Source of the DNA: Symsagittifera roscoffensis
Taxonomy: Eukaryota > Xenacoelomorpha > Acoela > Convolutidae
Length of the DNA stretch: 64,000 nucleotides
Direction of reading: 5' to 3'
NCBI RefSeq assembly: GCF_963678635.1
Contig: NC_087068.1
Coordinates: 31,436,318-31,500,317, forward strand
Below, one piece after another: positions 1-10,915 of the stretch. The notes under the pieces were generated by a model. The model had not been told where the DNA came from. It was given only the letters and a program-made list of their open reading frames with translations, and made no database searches. Each line of letters opens with the position of its first letter. Within the stretch, counting starts at the first letter, position 1. Made by a program: the position numbers and the translations under genes.

Positions 1-1535
1 CAAACCACCGTTTAATCGCATCATCATAGGTTCCATCCACATGCTCCAAACCAAAGATTTCGCTCAAGGCATCTTTTGCTCCTACTGCTGAGGCTAAGAA
101 AGCGGGTAAAGCGAGTAGACGAGCGGAAGAAACGCCCAAGCCACCTTTGGCTGCCGGGAGAACTGCTTGTTAAAACTGGTTATCATCCATTTTCACGTTA
201 GTGAACTTGCATAGCGAATTTCTTAGTAATTTATCGTAGCGTTCCAAAAAATCATTTTGCAAAAAACAAGGGCTCGTACACAAAAAATATAGGAGTTTTG
301 GCATGCTAAAGCAATTTTTCAGAAGGTAAAAACCATAATGGGCATCAAGTTTGTCAATCACATCCGAGATTTTTTCAAGCTCCTTAATTTTTTTGTCGAG
401 CAATTCTTTTCGGCAAAGTTCGCCGATTGGAGATCCTAAAATGAGGAGTTCCTCTTTTGTTTTTACGTTTATTTTGGGGCATATTTTTCGAAATTGTGTT
501 CAAATTGAATTATACTGTGTACTAGTAGTCGGTCCCAAAAAACAAAGTTGACACTTCTCAGTGTTTAAGCTCAGGCCGTAAATTTGTTCAGATTTCAGAA
601 TGTTTTTAAGGTCCCGGAGTACTACCTTATAGTCGTCGGCTAAATTCCCATCATCTAAACACCAGATGTTAATTTTCGACTCCAACTGTTTGTCTAGTGT
701 ATGAATTGTTTCCGCAAAAAGGGGTGGGGCTTCAGGATCACCTTGCTGAGTTCCGTCTTCTGACATTATGACAGAGCTTCCGTAAAAAAGGTAACTAGAT
801 TTACCATACTTGCAATGAGTAAAATTATACAATTCGGGGCGATTTGAATAAACTTGATTCAGCATTGTTTCTCTGTTCAAAGAGTTAAAGGCATTCTTAA
901 AATCTAGTTTTAAAAGAACAGTGCATTTTGGATTGTCGTCGCGTTCAATTAGGTTTCGAAACGAGTGCGCAGCTATTTCTGCTCCTCGTTTGTTACCGCA
1001 TCCTACCTGTACGTTTCCGAAAAAATTTTGTCGCTCGGAGAGGGCCTTGCTTCCAGCGCATTTAGACGCGATACGTCTCAGCGTGTTGCCTATGGCAATC
1101 GGTCTCAATCCTCCGTCTATCTTTATGAGGGCGATAAGCTTTGCGCCAAAAAAGAAAGGTCTTAGTGGTTCGGGTATTTTGCCATCTCCAATGAGTTTTA
1201 TCAGCTTAGTAAGCGATTTCAGAAATTTAAGTCCTGCACTGCCATTCGACTTACTAACAAGATCTTTAAAAATTTGAGGAACTATTTTATCAGGACCTGC
1301 TGCTAATCCGTTTGGAAAGGACATTATCGCTTTGTATAGGTCGAAATCGGTTACGAAAAAACTACCCAACTTTTCTGGATTTGGAGCTGCAAATTTGGCT
1401 CGCTGCGGGTGCTTAGACAACAATTTTTGATAGTTATCATTTGAAAAAGGAACTATTTTGTCATCCGAAGCAGCAAGCCTTATTCCTCCCTTTACATTTC
1501 CTTTATCGAGCCTACTACTAATTGAATTTATTCTC
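1..1535 (-). pseudogene. Decayed LINE (non-LTR retrotransposon) reverse transcriptase ORF, 3' part runs off the window
   Basis: This is the RT and C-terminal part of a non-LTR retrotransposon, read on the minus strand. From upstream to downstream I can read an N-terminal stretch just before 1423 (GNVKGGIRL, then SDDK), the finger region with GPDKI, the GLRPIAIG block, LLKLDFKNAFNS (RT motif A), QQGDPEAPPLF (motif B) and WCLDDGNLADD (motif C, the LDD variant of the catalytic YxDD). After these come the thumb and a C-terminal segment with LPAAKGGLG and LALPAFLAS at about 60-165. The frame is broken at least twice. A shift near 480-520 moves reading from the 500-1423 ORF into the 170-403 ORF, and a TAA at 170-172 separates the last segment. 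The copy is therefore dead. The LDDG and KGGLG signatures are typical of a LINE group seen in many invertebrates, but I do not assign a clade. The element is cut by the window start, so its 3' end is not visible. Confidence 0.88.
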
Positions 1536-1616
1536 TACTCGAGGTCACTCAGAGGCGGGCTTGAAACTTGGGAATGGGGTTTTGGAAGTGACACGTCATT
1601 TGCTCGAATTTTTTTA

Positions 1617-2060
1617 TTAATCGAAGAACTCATGCTTGTGGTCTGTTTGCGTCCACTTCTTTTCGGTTGCTCCAAAAAAAACAAGAACGACGTTAAAAAA
1701 AATTAGCCATTTTGTAACATCTTCTACATTGTAGACGATGTCATTTATTTTGTCCGACAGACTTTCCGCCAAAGGAACAGGCGAGTCTTTTGGTACTCTC
1801 TTGAGTACTCGGACATTTGAGATGGCTGTATTAACATAATTGTCTAGCACTAAATCATTACCTATTGTTGCTTTATTAACAAATTTTACATCAACGCATA
1901 AAGGACACTGAAACCATTGGTTTTTCTTAGAGCCGCTAAGAGAAATTTTTACACAACTGATATGATACCAACTAGAACAACAATCACATCTAATCCAAAT
2001 TATTAGTCCTGAAGGTTTTAAGCAATCTTTGCTTGTACACTCTTTGTTGTTTTTCCTCAT
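1617..2060 (-). pseudogene. PHD-finger ORF of the same LINE
   Basis: This 147-codon minus-strand ORF lies directly upstream of the RT ORF in the same orientation. Its first 60 residues form a PHD zinc finger: Cys pairs near residues 8 and 13, then the core WIRCDCCSSWYHISC, and a closing CPLC after QWFQ. This gives the C4-H-C3 order with the conserved Trp two residues before the second ligand pair. PHD fingers occur in the first ORF, or at the N-terminus, of several LINE groups, where they are thought to act in nucleic-acid or chromatin binding. The rest of the ORF (about residues 65-147) is polar, has a hydrophobic stretch near the end, and shows no domain I recognise. The gap to the RT start (about 1535-1617) suggests that the two were once one polyprotein or adjacent ORFs. 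A cellular gene is unlikely given the adjacent RT and the second PHD remnant near 3.6 kb. Confidence 0.75.
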
Positions 2061-2800
2061 CTTGACGCAGCATTAAGATAAAAAAAGGGATTTTGACTGG
2101 ACTTTAGGGGACTGAGCTAACCCATGACAAGCGGTTAGTGGGAATTTTACAAATCAGCAAATAAAAAAAAGACAACTAAATTAATTTAAATTTTAAAATC
2201 GAATTAAAAAAATCAAAAACAAGGAACAATCTCACCCGAGCTCAGTAGGTCCAGCGGCTCACCATCAGACTCCTCAAGCCAGTTACAGTTTCCCACCTCC
2301 CCAAAGAAAGCCACTTGACAGACCTGTCTCTAAAATCCCTCAGAGGGCGCTCTACATACAGGCACAAACATCAAACATAACAAATCTATTTAATAAGTTT
2401 ATCACAACAATTAGGCTAAAAGTTGTGATTCAAGACTCTATTGTTCCTCAATAAGTTAATTCAAGACTCTATTGTTCTTTGAATTCAATTTGCAATAATG
2501 TTTTCTTCATCTATAAAATTCCAACCCTATTATTATGGGTTATTGCAGTTCCATTTCCGTCCAGTCAAACTTCCTTTTTTCAACCTTACGCCGCGCCGTC
2601 AAGATGTAACATTCGCTTGGAAGTACACATCGACGGAAAATAAAGCTAGGTTTTAAAACGACAGGCTAGCGTCTAAACACAGCTCATCATGCTTTTCACC
2701 GTCTCTGCCAAAGCCAGTTCTTTTAGTGGTCTTTCTAACATCGGATCGACAAAAACATCACTGTTTCCTGCTTCGATCAAAACGCTCTGATTAACTTAAT
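2061..2800. other. Gene-free flank of the LINE; one short direct repeat
   Basis: No coding signal is visible. A short segment containing GACTCTATTGTTC occurs twice about 30 bp apart near 2431-2480. Around 2340 the text CAGAGGGCGCTCTAC resembles LTR-type sequence, but I cannot define an element. Confidence 0.4.
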
Positions 2801-3499
2801 TATATGCAAAATAGTGAGCTCATGGCTGGGTCTCATTATCCCCAGACCACGAGGTCACTCCTAAAAACAGGGCTACTACTTATATATTATATTACTATTG
2901 TTTTTGTTCAGTAGATAAAAATCATCATCACCATCAAAAATGGATCAACCCTTTCCCTCAACTCCTAGCTTCTCATGATCTGAAAACGAATTTGGTATTA
3001 AATAATTTCAACTCAAGAAATTCCGAGAAGCTGAAAGTTGTTAAAATAATGAGTTACAGTTCTCTCCCGAGACGCTTCCGGATTCTGGAATCCGGAGAAA
3101 TAACGCTCTTATTTCTTCTCGGAAGGCTGGACACGTCGTCCCAACGCCCTTCCTGGTTCTGGTGAACTGCTCTGTAACGATTGTAGCGGCACAATCGTTA
3201 CAACTCGGAGTGGTTTCTGACAATTTCTAATCACAATCTCAATCTGCTGTCGCTTTTCCGTAGTCGTTGTCACTGAGACTACTGTTGTTCTCTCTGAGAA
3301 CCCTGTTGTTCTGATTTTGCTGTTTCAGTTGGTGCGAAAAAATAAAAAGTTACGTGTCGTTCACGTCCAATTCGAATTTTTAAAAATTTACATGGAATTC
3401 CAAGTTGACCCTTCCGAGTTCGTCAGAATGCACAATTAAGACCTCTAAAACCATCAATCTTCTCGGTCTGATTTTCCGATAAAAATTCGAATGCGAAAT

Positions 3500-3690
3500 T
3501 GCGTTTTGTCCTTTCCGATCGAATGTCACAGAAAATTTAAGCCTCCAGGACTTCTTTATTGGATAAGATGTGATTGTTGTTCTAATTGGTATCATATCAA
3601 TTGTAAATATAATAAAACTCTTAGCGACTGACTCCAATGGTTTCAAGGTTCTATGTATGTTTGTAACATTCGCCCAAATTTTACATAGTG
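3500..3690 (+). pseudogene. Second LINE PHD-finger remnant, plus strand
   Basis: Reading plus-strand codons from 3539 gives KPPGLLYWIRCDCCSNWYH, nearly the same as the PHD core of the minus-strand ORF at 1617-2060 (KPSGLIIWIRCDCCSSWYH). A TGA interrupts the frame shortly afterwards, just before LQWFQ, and the closing CPLC ligand pair is not intact. The first Cys pair is also degraded. This is a second dead copy of the same LINE family, in inverted orientation to the first, with no RT following it. Confidence 0.75.
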
Positions 3691-4249
3691 ACGGAGCGTA
3701 CCTAAAAAAGCACCTATTGACGACTGGCCGGCTGTGATTGGCTAATTTTTTAACATGATGGTTTAGAACCAAAATGTATAAGAATTTTTGTAAAAATAAT
3801 TGTAATTTGAGGTTTTATCCTCATTTAGATTATTTTATTTTAAAAATCCTGACGATGCACATAGTTGCGAAAACTTTTGAATTTTAATTCTCAGCAGAAA
3901 TTTCTTTAGCATTTTTAGGCCCTCAGTCAAACGACTTTCGATCAGTTTTTGTTACATGCAAATATAACCACATAGCTGGACCTGTTATCCCCAGACTACG
4001 TATCACCATTAAAAACACGGCTCGAATATCAAATTTTTAATATATTTTTAATGACAGTTTTATACTATATCCATTGGAGATGGATTGACCCTTTCCTCTT
4101 GCTAGCTACTCATGCTCCAAAATACTGAACAATAATGGAGTTAATTCAAATGTTCAGGTCCTTACAGCGGCTAAAAATTCAATTATATTGTCTCTCAACA
4201 TATAATAGTCTCTGGGCACCACGCCTCCAATTCCGTACTCTTCCAGAGA

Positions 4250-4411
4250 TAACATCGTTATCTCTCTAACTTCGCGGTACGGGAGGGTACTGTTCCACTC
4301 AGGACGTCCCACTGAAGCCTCTTTTCTTCTTAACATCGTTATCTCTCTAACTTCGCGGCATGGGAGGGTACTGTTCCACTCAGGACGTCCCACTGAAGCC
4401 TCCTTTCTCCT
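4250..4411. repeat. 81-bp tandem duplication
   Basis: The block that begins TAACATCGTTATCTCTCTAA at 4250 starts again at 4331. The copies differ at only a few positions, for example CGGTACGGG versus CGGCATGGG. The period is 81 bp (27 codons), so the minus-strand frame stays open across both copies. There is no recognisable product. Confidence 0.85.
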
Positions 4412-4600
4412 TATCGGCTTCCACTGTACGTTCCTTTTCTCTTGACAGGTTTTCGTCTTGTATATTCTACTGTGTGTTTTCCACTGGTTTTCTGCCTAAT
4501 ATGGCCGTTCTTTTTCATTTCTCAGAAATGTTCCATCGCAATTTGAATTTTTCAAAATATAAATTCTAGAAGATTCCGACCCTCTTTTCCATAACGAGTT

Positions 4601-5424
4601 CGCCATTAACGTCTTTACCGTTCCTTTCTTGTTTGTCGGAGGATTCGGCTCCGTCAATCCGGCGGAATGGTACATTCTCTCCGGACAGTCGCCTTCAATG
4701 TTCCCATTGAACGCATAATTCCGGGTTAACTTCAAGTGGTGATCCAGCTTTCTAAAATCAACTCGTCAATTGCATTAAAAATGAAATTTTATCTACGTCA
4801 CCTCAACTCACCGCTTGTCATAAATGGAATCGTACTACATTGCACTGGTTTCCAACATTTTCACAAAATTTGCACTATGAGGATTTTCCTAGATAAAAAT
4901 TCTTTTCTGACTACTTACGTCATCTCTCCGTAAAATTTTTGCTCGCTCTTGCTGATTTTAAAAAGTTGGGATGTGGCACGGCCACGCACCCGTTAAAATT
5001 AACTTAACGTCACTCACAAGTATAATCATTCATTTATGCTGTTGCCCTCAATATTGAAATTAAGAAACTATGTGGCTAGGAGAGGTAAGGAGGTACTCAA
5101 CTTCTTCGAGCGAGCATACCCCAACCCTACCTGGTCGCCACAAAATGAAGATGAGTCCTACACAGGTTAAAAACTCCAGTCAAGTTTAAATAGGCGAAAT
5201 ACTCACCTAAGGCCTATAATTATAAATAATCGTGAACTAAAATTATCCGTTGTAATTCAACAATTTTAACAACAATTGTAACAATTGCAAGTCTGGTTCG
5301 ACCAAACTGCATCAATTTTTTTTTAAAGTTTCTTCATTTTCTTCATTCAATCTTGATTGATTGGTTTAAGTTTTCACACACTATGACAATTCAATTTTCA
5401 TTTCTCTCCAGTCTTCAATCTTCG
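4601..5424. other. No recognisable feature
   Basis: This stretch is AT-rich with only short unremarkable ORFs on both strands. I see no domain, repeat family or RNA gene here. Confidence 0.4.
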
Positions 5425-5506
5425 TCACCAATCTTCATTACATCGCTTCTGGTTCCTGCTCTCCCATATCACTGTCTTCCAGACTTTCTGTAGCATGTCA
5501 ACAGAG

Positions 5507-6964
5507 TTACGGGCCGTGCCCCAGCTTTCTTGCTTCAACAACCTCGATTTGCAGCAGGGCAGTAGATCCACAATCATTTTCTGCTCTCGATTCCTGCAGA
5601 AGTTGTTTTGCAGACACAGGCTCACATTTCGCTCTAGGTAAGACCTCTTTCTTTTCTTCTTCTGTGGTGCAAGACATCACAGCTACTCTATTCACCGCAG
5701 TAATCACAGCGTTCCTATGTGTTAGTAATGCTATTTTATAGGCTCCCGGTCCTACATCTAGCTGAAAGGATTGATAGGCTTCCGTATTTCGGGACATATG
5801 ACGCTTCGGGCGTTCATACACCCATGCTGTCATCACTGCTCGAAACCAAGGCATCAATCTCTGTCTTGCCCATATCTTTTTTTATCGCCTTCGGTATTCT
5901 CAGAACTTTACAAATAGTTCTGAACAGTTCCAGTTTCTTACTGAGGCTTACTCTACTCAGTTGCTCTGGAGTTGGCACGGCCATCTCCTGTTCAGTCGTT
6001 CCTGCATTGGCTTCCAGCCACCTCACTGCTAGCATGGCAATGACCAACAGTATCGTCACGTTCTGGGTTTTATCAAGCAATCCCATGGAGTATATCTCCG
6101 CTTCATCACAAACCAGGACTAGGTTTGCTCTCTCGGGGTACCAAAACGTCTGCACCAGGCAGCGACACGGATACTCTCCATGAGTAAGTAGGATATTTCT
6201 CCAAGTTCGATAACCCGATGCTATCAGTAGGGTAGGGTTTAGATCTCCATCATCGTCTGATGCATTTCATCTTTCTCACGTATTGTGGGGAAATCGCTTG
6301 ACATTATCCCTTTCGCCTTCTTTCGTTGGAACTCGCTGATGTTTCCTTCGCCCCACTCCACGAAATCTTCTCCCACTATCTCTTCCATCTCATCGCTAGA
6401 CCTCTCTGGGACTGCCCGAAGGATCTTCGTCAATTGCTCATGGGAATTCTCAGACACCCTCGACAGTCTCACGCACTTCGGCACCAAAAATAGTTGATCA
6501 ATCAGTCTATGTTGCGTTTTGGCATCTGTTAGGTATTTGCTATTGCAACATGGTGCCGCTCTAGATCCCACCAGATACTTCGAGCCGACTGTCTTATGAT
6601 ACCCCTCACTATGTTTCAGATTCATTTCGTTTTCTAGAGCTTCTCGCCAGCTTCCAATATTCTGATCCGTCTGCATTGCCCCGGGGAACACTTCCACACT
6701 CAAGGATGTGACCAGTTCATGGGCACGCTCCAGGCGTTCCAATGATTCAATCGAGCTGGTCATACTGCAGAACCCTAAGGCGGTCGTCAGGTTCACCTCC
6801 GTCACTCCATGGCAGTCTGCAATCATCTTCATCTCATTCTTATCCGACATGCTCAGTCTTCCATACAACTTGGCTAGCTGGCTAAATGTCGTAGTGGAAA
6901 TAGTCAAGAAAAATGGTTCAATGTGTATCATATCTCGACCGATACAAAATTGGTTTTTCTGCAC
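5507..6964 (-). pseudogene. Decayed, unrecognised protein-coding remnant (possible endogenous viral element)
   Basis: Three minus-strand ORFs follow one another: 6964-6239 (241 codons), 6155-5814 (113) and 5857-5507 (116). They look like pieces of one former protein of about 470 or more residues. The first and third share a frame and the middle one lies in another. A gap with stops separates 1 from 2, and pieces 2 and 3 overlap by about 44 bases in different frames, which is a classic frameshift signature. Composition is protein-like, with mixed charged and hydrophobic helices, and GC content is higher than in the flanks. The last piece has a conserved-looking segment around GPGAYKIALLTHRNA. 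I do not recognise the family with certainty. The size, the alpha-helical look and the lack of RT or integrase motifs make an old integrated RNA-virus nucleoprotein one candidate; a transposon gag/ORF1 is the other. The breaks show that it is not functional. Confidence 0.4.
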
Positions 6965-7013
6965 TCATTTTGAAATATTCGAAATTGAAAATGATGGCGG
7001 ATTGTGGCATTGA

Positions 7014-7366
7014 GCAAAAGCAGTAGTAGTTAAACGAATATCAGGTAAAACAGTGTATCAATTGGGCATTTTATTTCAAAAAATTCTTCGACAAAAGTTT
7101 TCATTGGCTTCAAAACCTTTTTGTAAATTTGTTCTACATCTCTCGATCGTACTTTTGATGAAATGTTTTCAGTTTGAAGTTAAAAATTACACGTGATCGA
7201 GCAGCAAAGATTTGTAATTTTCAGCAGTAGAAACCGCGTTAAGTCAATGTAAATTGAATTTTTGTTGAGTCGTTTTGGAAAACAGTTATGTCAGATTTTG
7301 GCTACATTGGGTTCAAAAAGTGTCTACTGACATATTGAACGCAAATATTGGATTCAAAAAGCTGCT
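7014..7366. other. No recognisable feature
   Basis: This is short AT-rich sequence between the coding remnant and the foldback element. I see nothing supportable in it. Confidence 0.35.
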
Positions 7367-7650
7367 ACTGGCATTAGAAGCACTTCACGTCTGGAAGGAG
7401 AGACCGAGAACTACCAGGCGTGATAAGTTCAGTAGGAGGGAATTGACTCATTAATTATAGTTCCGAAGTTGAAACTTTGGCCTAAACAAAAACGAATACT
7501 TTTTATTTGTCTTTGCTTAGGCCGAAGTTTAGGTTTCGGAACTATAATTCATGAGTCAATTCCCTACTAGTGAACTTATCACGCCAGGTAGTTCTCGGTC
7601 TCTCCTTCCAAATGTGAAGTGCTTCTTATGTCAGTACCCTGACATGGTAT
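7367..7650. mobile_element. Near-perfect foldback (palindromic) element
   Basis: Two arms of about 130-140 bp are inverted copies around a small loop near 7495. The left arm runs from about 7367 through AGCACTTCACGTCTGGAAGG and AATTGACTCATTAATTATAG. The right arm mirrors these as CTATAATTCATGAGTCAATT and CCTTCCAAATGTGAAGTGCT. Mismatches are few. It would form a long hairpin and is most likely a palindromic MITE or a foldback transposon remnant. Confidence 0.75.
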
Positions 7651-8859
7651 TAGCTTTGTCTGTAACCTCTCATGACGTTCCCGCCATTGCGACCTCATTT
7701 CAACACCGCCTTAGAAGTTATTTATCGAATGAGTCCTTTTTTCAGTATTCGTATATTCTAGAGCTAGATTTCGAACCTTTAGCCAACATAGGTGGAGTTA
7801 CACAAAATCGATGTTTTTGGCTCAACATTTTTGCGATGTCGTTCGAGTTGATAGCTGATTGGCTGACGTTGCACGTGTAGTCGATTTTTCGTGCGGCCGT
7901 GGTAGTTTTTGTTTTTCTCTCTGTGGTGAGCGTAAATGAGGTTTTGTTCTACATATTTTTTGATGCCTTGCTAGATTGCCTTTAGATTGTGGGCTTTTGC
8001 AGTGGTTGAAGATGCCTTTCTCGAACCATTACACTGTTTGGTGTGGTTTCTCCCCGCTTTTAGGGTTCTGCTTTGCCCTCCTCTCCTTCTTCCTCTTCCT
8101 CTTCCTCCTTATTTTATTCATTTTGTTCCTTCGCCTATTCATATACTTAAAAAATTGAAAAAATTTCTTAAACATTGCACTATTAGGTAAAGCTTGAACG
8201 TAAGAATTTTTTTTAAAACATGCAATAAAAATGCCGAAAAAGCTTGAGCGCGTTTAGACTGTGAAGCCCAAATAAAATGTATATGAGATTTTAAAAAGAA
8301 AACAGGCTGATTTTTCATCACAAAACTTTGATTTAATATGCCAGGCTATGAATTAGTTATTCAAAAAAAGCGCCAATTCGGGATACTCCATGATAACTTT
8401 CCATAGGCTAGTTTTTCATTGTTTTATTTTGTTATGGACTGGGATAGATTTCCAAAATTAAAAGCAAATACCCGTTTAGCTCGAAAAAAAAACATTTTCA
8501 GAAAATTTTTTCGAAAATTACTTCAAAATTTTTTGTATATATTCTCCTTTTAATCAAATTAACTACTCTTGATGACGAAAAAAAATCTCTTTTTGATTGA
8601 TAAATTTAACAATATATTTTTTATTCAGGTCATCCTGTTAAAAAGACTATCTGCGATCTATTTTGCGACTGCTTTTGATAGAAATAGTAATTTGTTATTT
8701 CAAATGTTTTTGTAGATTATGAGCATCATCAACACTTAAACTAATTCACAACTTAACAATCAACTATCTTGAAAAACGCAACAAAAACAACAAAAGATAC
8801 ACTTTGATTTTTTTATTTTAAATTTTCCTTCATGATAAATTACGTATTTATCACTAGTA
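7651..8859. other. No gene recognised; pyrimidine-rich tract at about 8070-8125
   Basis: An open frame at 7551-7880 starts inside the foldback arm and matches nothing I know. Around 8070-8125 there is a C/T-rich run built on CTTCCTCTTCC. The remainder is AT-rich with no detectable gene. Confidence 0.4.
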
Positions 8860-9407
8860 CAGTGCTGATTTAAATTAACCGAACGAAAGCGTTAAACTTG
8901 AAATCTAAAACGCGTTTTTCTCAAATATGGTTGAGTTTAGGTGAAAGCTTATGAAGACAAAACTTTCTTAGAATTTTAGCAGAATTAATATGGTGTAATT
9001 TGTTTTGCTAAATTCGGGCCCAAAATTTTACCCCAAAAATGGGTCATAGTAAATAGAAAACTACGCCGAGATTACCCAGTCGTTCACAGACATAATTATA
9101 TCAAAGTGAGCCCCTTGTGTAGCCCAACAAACTTTAAAAAGAGTAAATTCTCCAAAAAAAATTGCAAACCGTTTAAAAATTGTTTTTAAAGAAAAAGTTG
9201 GTATTTTATAAAGTAAAAACGGCCGTTTTTGTCTATCAAGCAAAAATTTATTAACTTATACAATGTTTCGGATATAATACCTTCTCAAAGTTTGTTGGGC
9301 TACGTAAGGGGCTCACTTTGATAAAATTATGTCTGTGATCGACTGGGTCTTTTCGGCGTAATTTTTGATTAACTAAGAAACGCCAAAATGATCCATTTTT
9401 GGGGTAA
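8860..9407. mobile_element. Tc1/mariner-like palindromic MITE, family 1, copy A (right end missing)
   Basis: The left end is TA followed by CAGTGCTGATTTAAATTAAC at 8860, the same terminus as copy B at 18591. CAGTG preceded by TA is the usual end of Tc1-like transposons. The body is a hairpin: AGCCCCTTGTGTAGCCCAAC near 9110 is mirrored by GGGCTACGTAAGGGGCTCAC near 9298. The right arm stops matching after about 9407, so the terminal 200 bases of the right arm are lost. Confidence 0.8.
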
Positions 9408-10059
9408 ACCGCGAAAACTTTCATTATTTAAAGGAAAAAAACTGATATCTCCCACGTTTTTGCGTTTAAAAATGATCTGAAAAAGCAGAAAATTTCATTT
9501 TTCATATCATTGAAATTGGGGAGGAACTTTGTATTCGGGTATGCTGTATATTTTTCTCGTTTGTTTTTTTTTCGACAGAAATCAGATAACGCAATTAATA
9601 ATCAACCTGACCAGAGTAAAAAATCATTTTAAGGCTTATAGTTGTTATTCGAATGCGATTGAAAGTTCTCAAAAGTTTTTCTCAGTCTCGAGAAAAACAG
9701 GTTTAAAATTTTTGATTAGCGATCATGTAATATTCGTTATTTATGAAAATGAGCAAAATTTAGGCTGAAAAAAACTTCGATTTAATAAAAGGAAAGGTAG
9801 TTTTACAAATTTCAAAAAACGGACCTCTGACAGAAAAAACTCAAAGAGATTTAGAAACTTAAGTGCCAAAAATTGGAACAAACTTAGCGTTCTTTTTCTT
9901 GAATTTTTTTAAAAATGTTTTTGTTTGCTTAAATTTGGAAATAAATTTTTTTGGAAACGCCTAAAAATTTATACACATTTCTAAAGTCCTGCCTTAGTTT
10001 TTTTGTGTGATTCTAATCAGAAATTTTTGTGCAATATTCTAAGCACTGGTGCAAAATTC
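9408..10059. other. No recognisable gene
   Basis: This is AT-rich sequence. A short block near 9510-9540 (TGGGGAGGAACTTTG) recurs near 20150, so part of it belongs to an undefined dispersed repeat. Confidence 0.35.
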
Positions 10060-10245
10060 ATTACGAGGCCAAACTGTGAACATTTTTGTGTCTGTATCTT
10101 CCTGGATTCCAGAGACATGTCTTTAAATATGTTTTAATTTTGTCGGAAAAATCAAAGAAAATGAAAGAACAAAAGAAGAACAGAGGGAGTGTCCTTGTTA
10201 CGGAATCCGCTTACAATTCATAGAAAGCAAAGTTTGGCCTCCTGA
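10060..10245. mobile_element. Short TIR element, family 4, copy 1
   Basis: The left terminus ATTACGAGGCCAAACTGTG (10060) and the right terminus CAAAGTTTGGCCTCCTGAT (ending at about 10245) are inverted copies of each other. The internal text TTTTTGTGTCTGTATCTTCC and the block CTTGTTACGGAATCC both recur in the larger copy at 18148-19464. This is a non-autonomous DNA transposon of about 186 bp. Confidence 0.65.
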
Positions 10246-10838
10246 TATTCGAAATAACGTGCAAACTTTGAAGCAACAAATCCATACCAAAAAACGAATG
10301 AGAACTTTAAAATAACGTGTTCGAAAACGTTTTCAATGGAGTGGGTCTTGTTTGAAGTTTTTTTTGGTGTTTCATAACAGATAAGCAACATGCGGTATTT
10401 CGAAACTTATTCAATTCTAGACACTGTGATCCCTTTTCTTTCACAATTTTTTTTCTGATGCAATTTTTAACCGTTGCTTACCTATTCTATCCCGGGCGCA
10501 TGGTTTTTTTTCTGTACAACCATCTTTGACAAAAACACTTGCGTGTGACCATTTTTTGATAATTTCTAAATTAAAGATGGGGAATACTGCTAAGAAATGA
10601 ATATTTGCTTGTTTCATTTGTTAAACAATGCTTTGAAAATTTTGCTTAAAAGTTGTTTCTGAAAAAAAAATCTGTGCTTTAAAGATATAGTAAATGGTTT
10701 AAAAATGAGTTGATCCTCTCAATCTGATTATTTTTTACTTATTTTAAAAACATTTTCGATTCAAACTGCAAGTTGTTTTTTTTAATAATGGAAAGAAGCT
10801 CAAGTTTTATGTTCCTATGTTTGTTCTCTAAAATGAAA
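10246..10838. other. No recognisable feature
   Basis: This is AT-rich sequence with homopolymer runs. There is no coding signal or repeat that I can define. Confidence 0.35.
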
Positions 10839-10915
10839 GATGTTCAGCTTCATTGTCTTGGTATACATAGTAAAGCAGGGAAAACTGTCTCCCTACCTCT
10901 GGCATGAAATCAAAG
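10839..10915 (+). repeat. Candidate left LTR remnant of the BEL/Pao element
   Basis: About 75 bp align in direct orientation with 15000-15075 at roughly 75% identity by eye. The two segments bracket the gag-to-integrase region at the expected order and distance. The LTR boundaries (TG...CA) and a target duplication cannot be fixed. Confidence 0.45.

Larger units (their letters stand above)
2801..4600. repeat. Two diverged direct copies of a long repeat (about 2801-3440 and 3955-4600)
   Basis: Blocks align in the same order in both copies. These are a segment with TATCCCCAGAC (about 2840 and 3990), the text GGATCAACCCTTTCC / GGATTGACCCTTTCC followed by CTCATG (about 2940 and 4080), a run with AATTTTTAAAAATTTA / AATTTTTCAAAATATAA (about 3375 and 4545), and a GACCCTTCCGAGTTCG-like block (about 3405 and 4577). 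The spacing is about 1.15 kb. The copies are heavily diverged. Because a LINE PHD remnant on the plus strand follows copy 1, these could be repeated 5' regions of that LINE; LTR-like direct repeats are the alternative. Confidence 0.55.

Noticed and set aside
7551-7880. 109-codon plus-strand ORF as a gene
   Set aside because: It starts inside the right arm of the foldback element and has no recognisable domain or signal.
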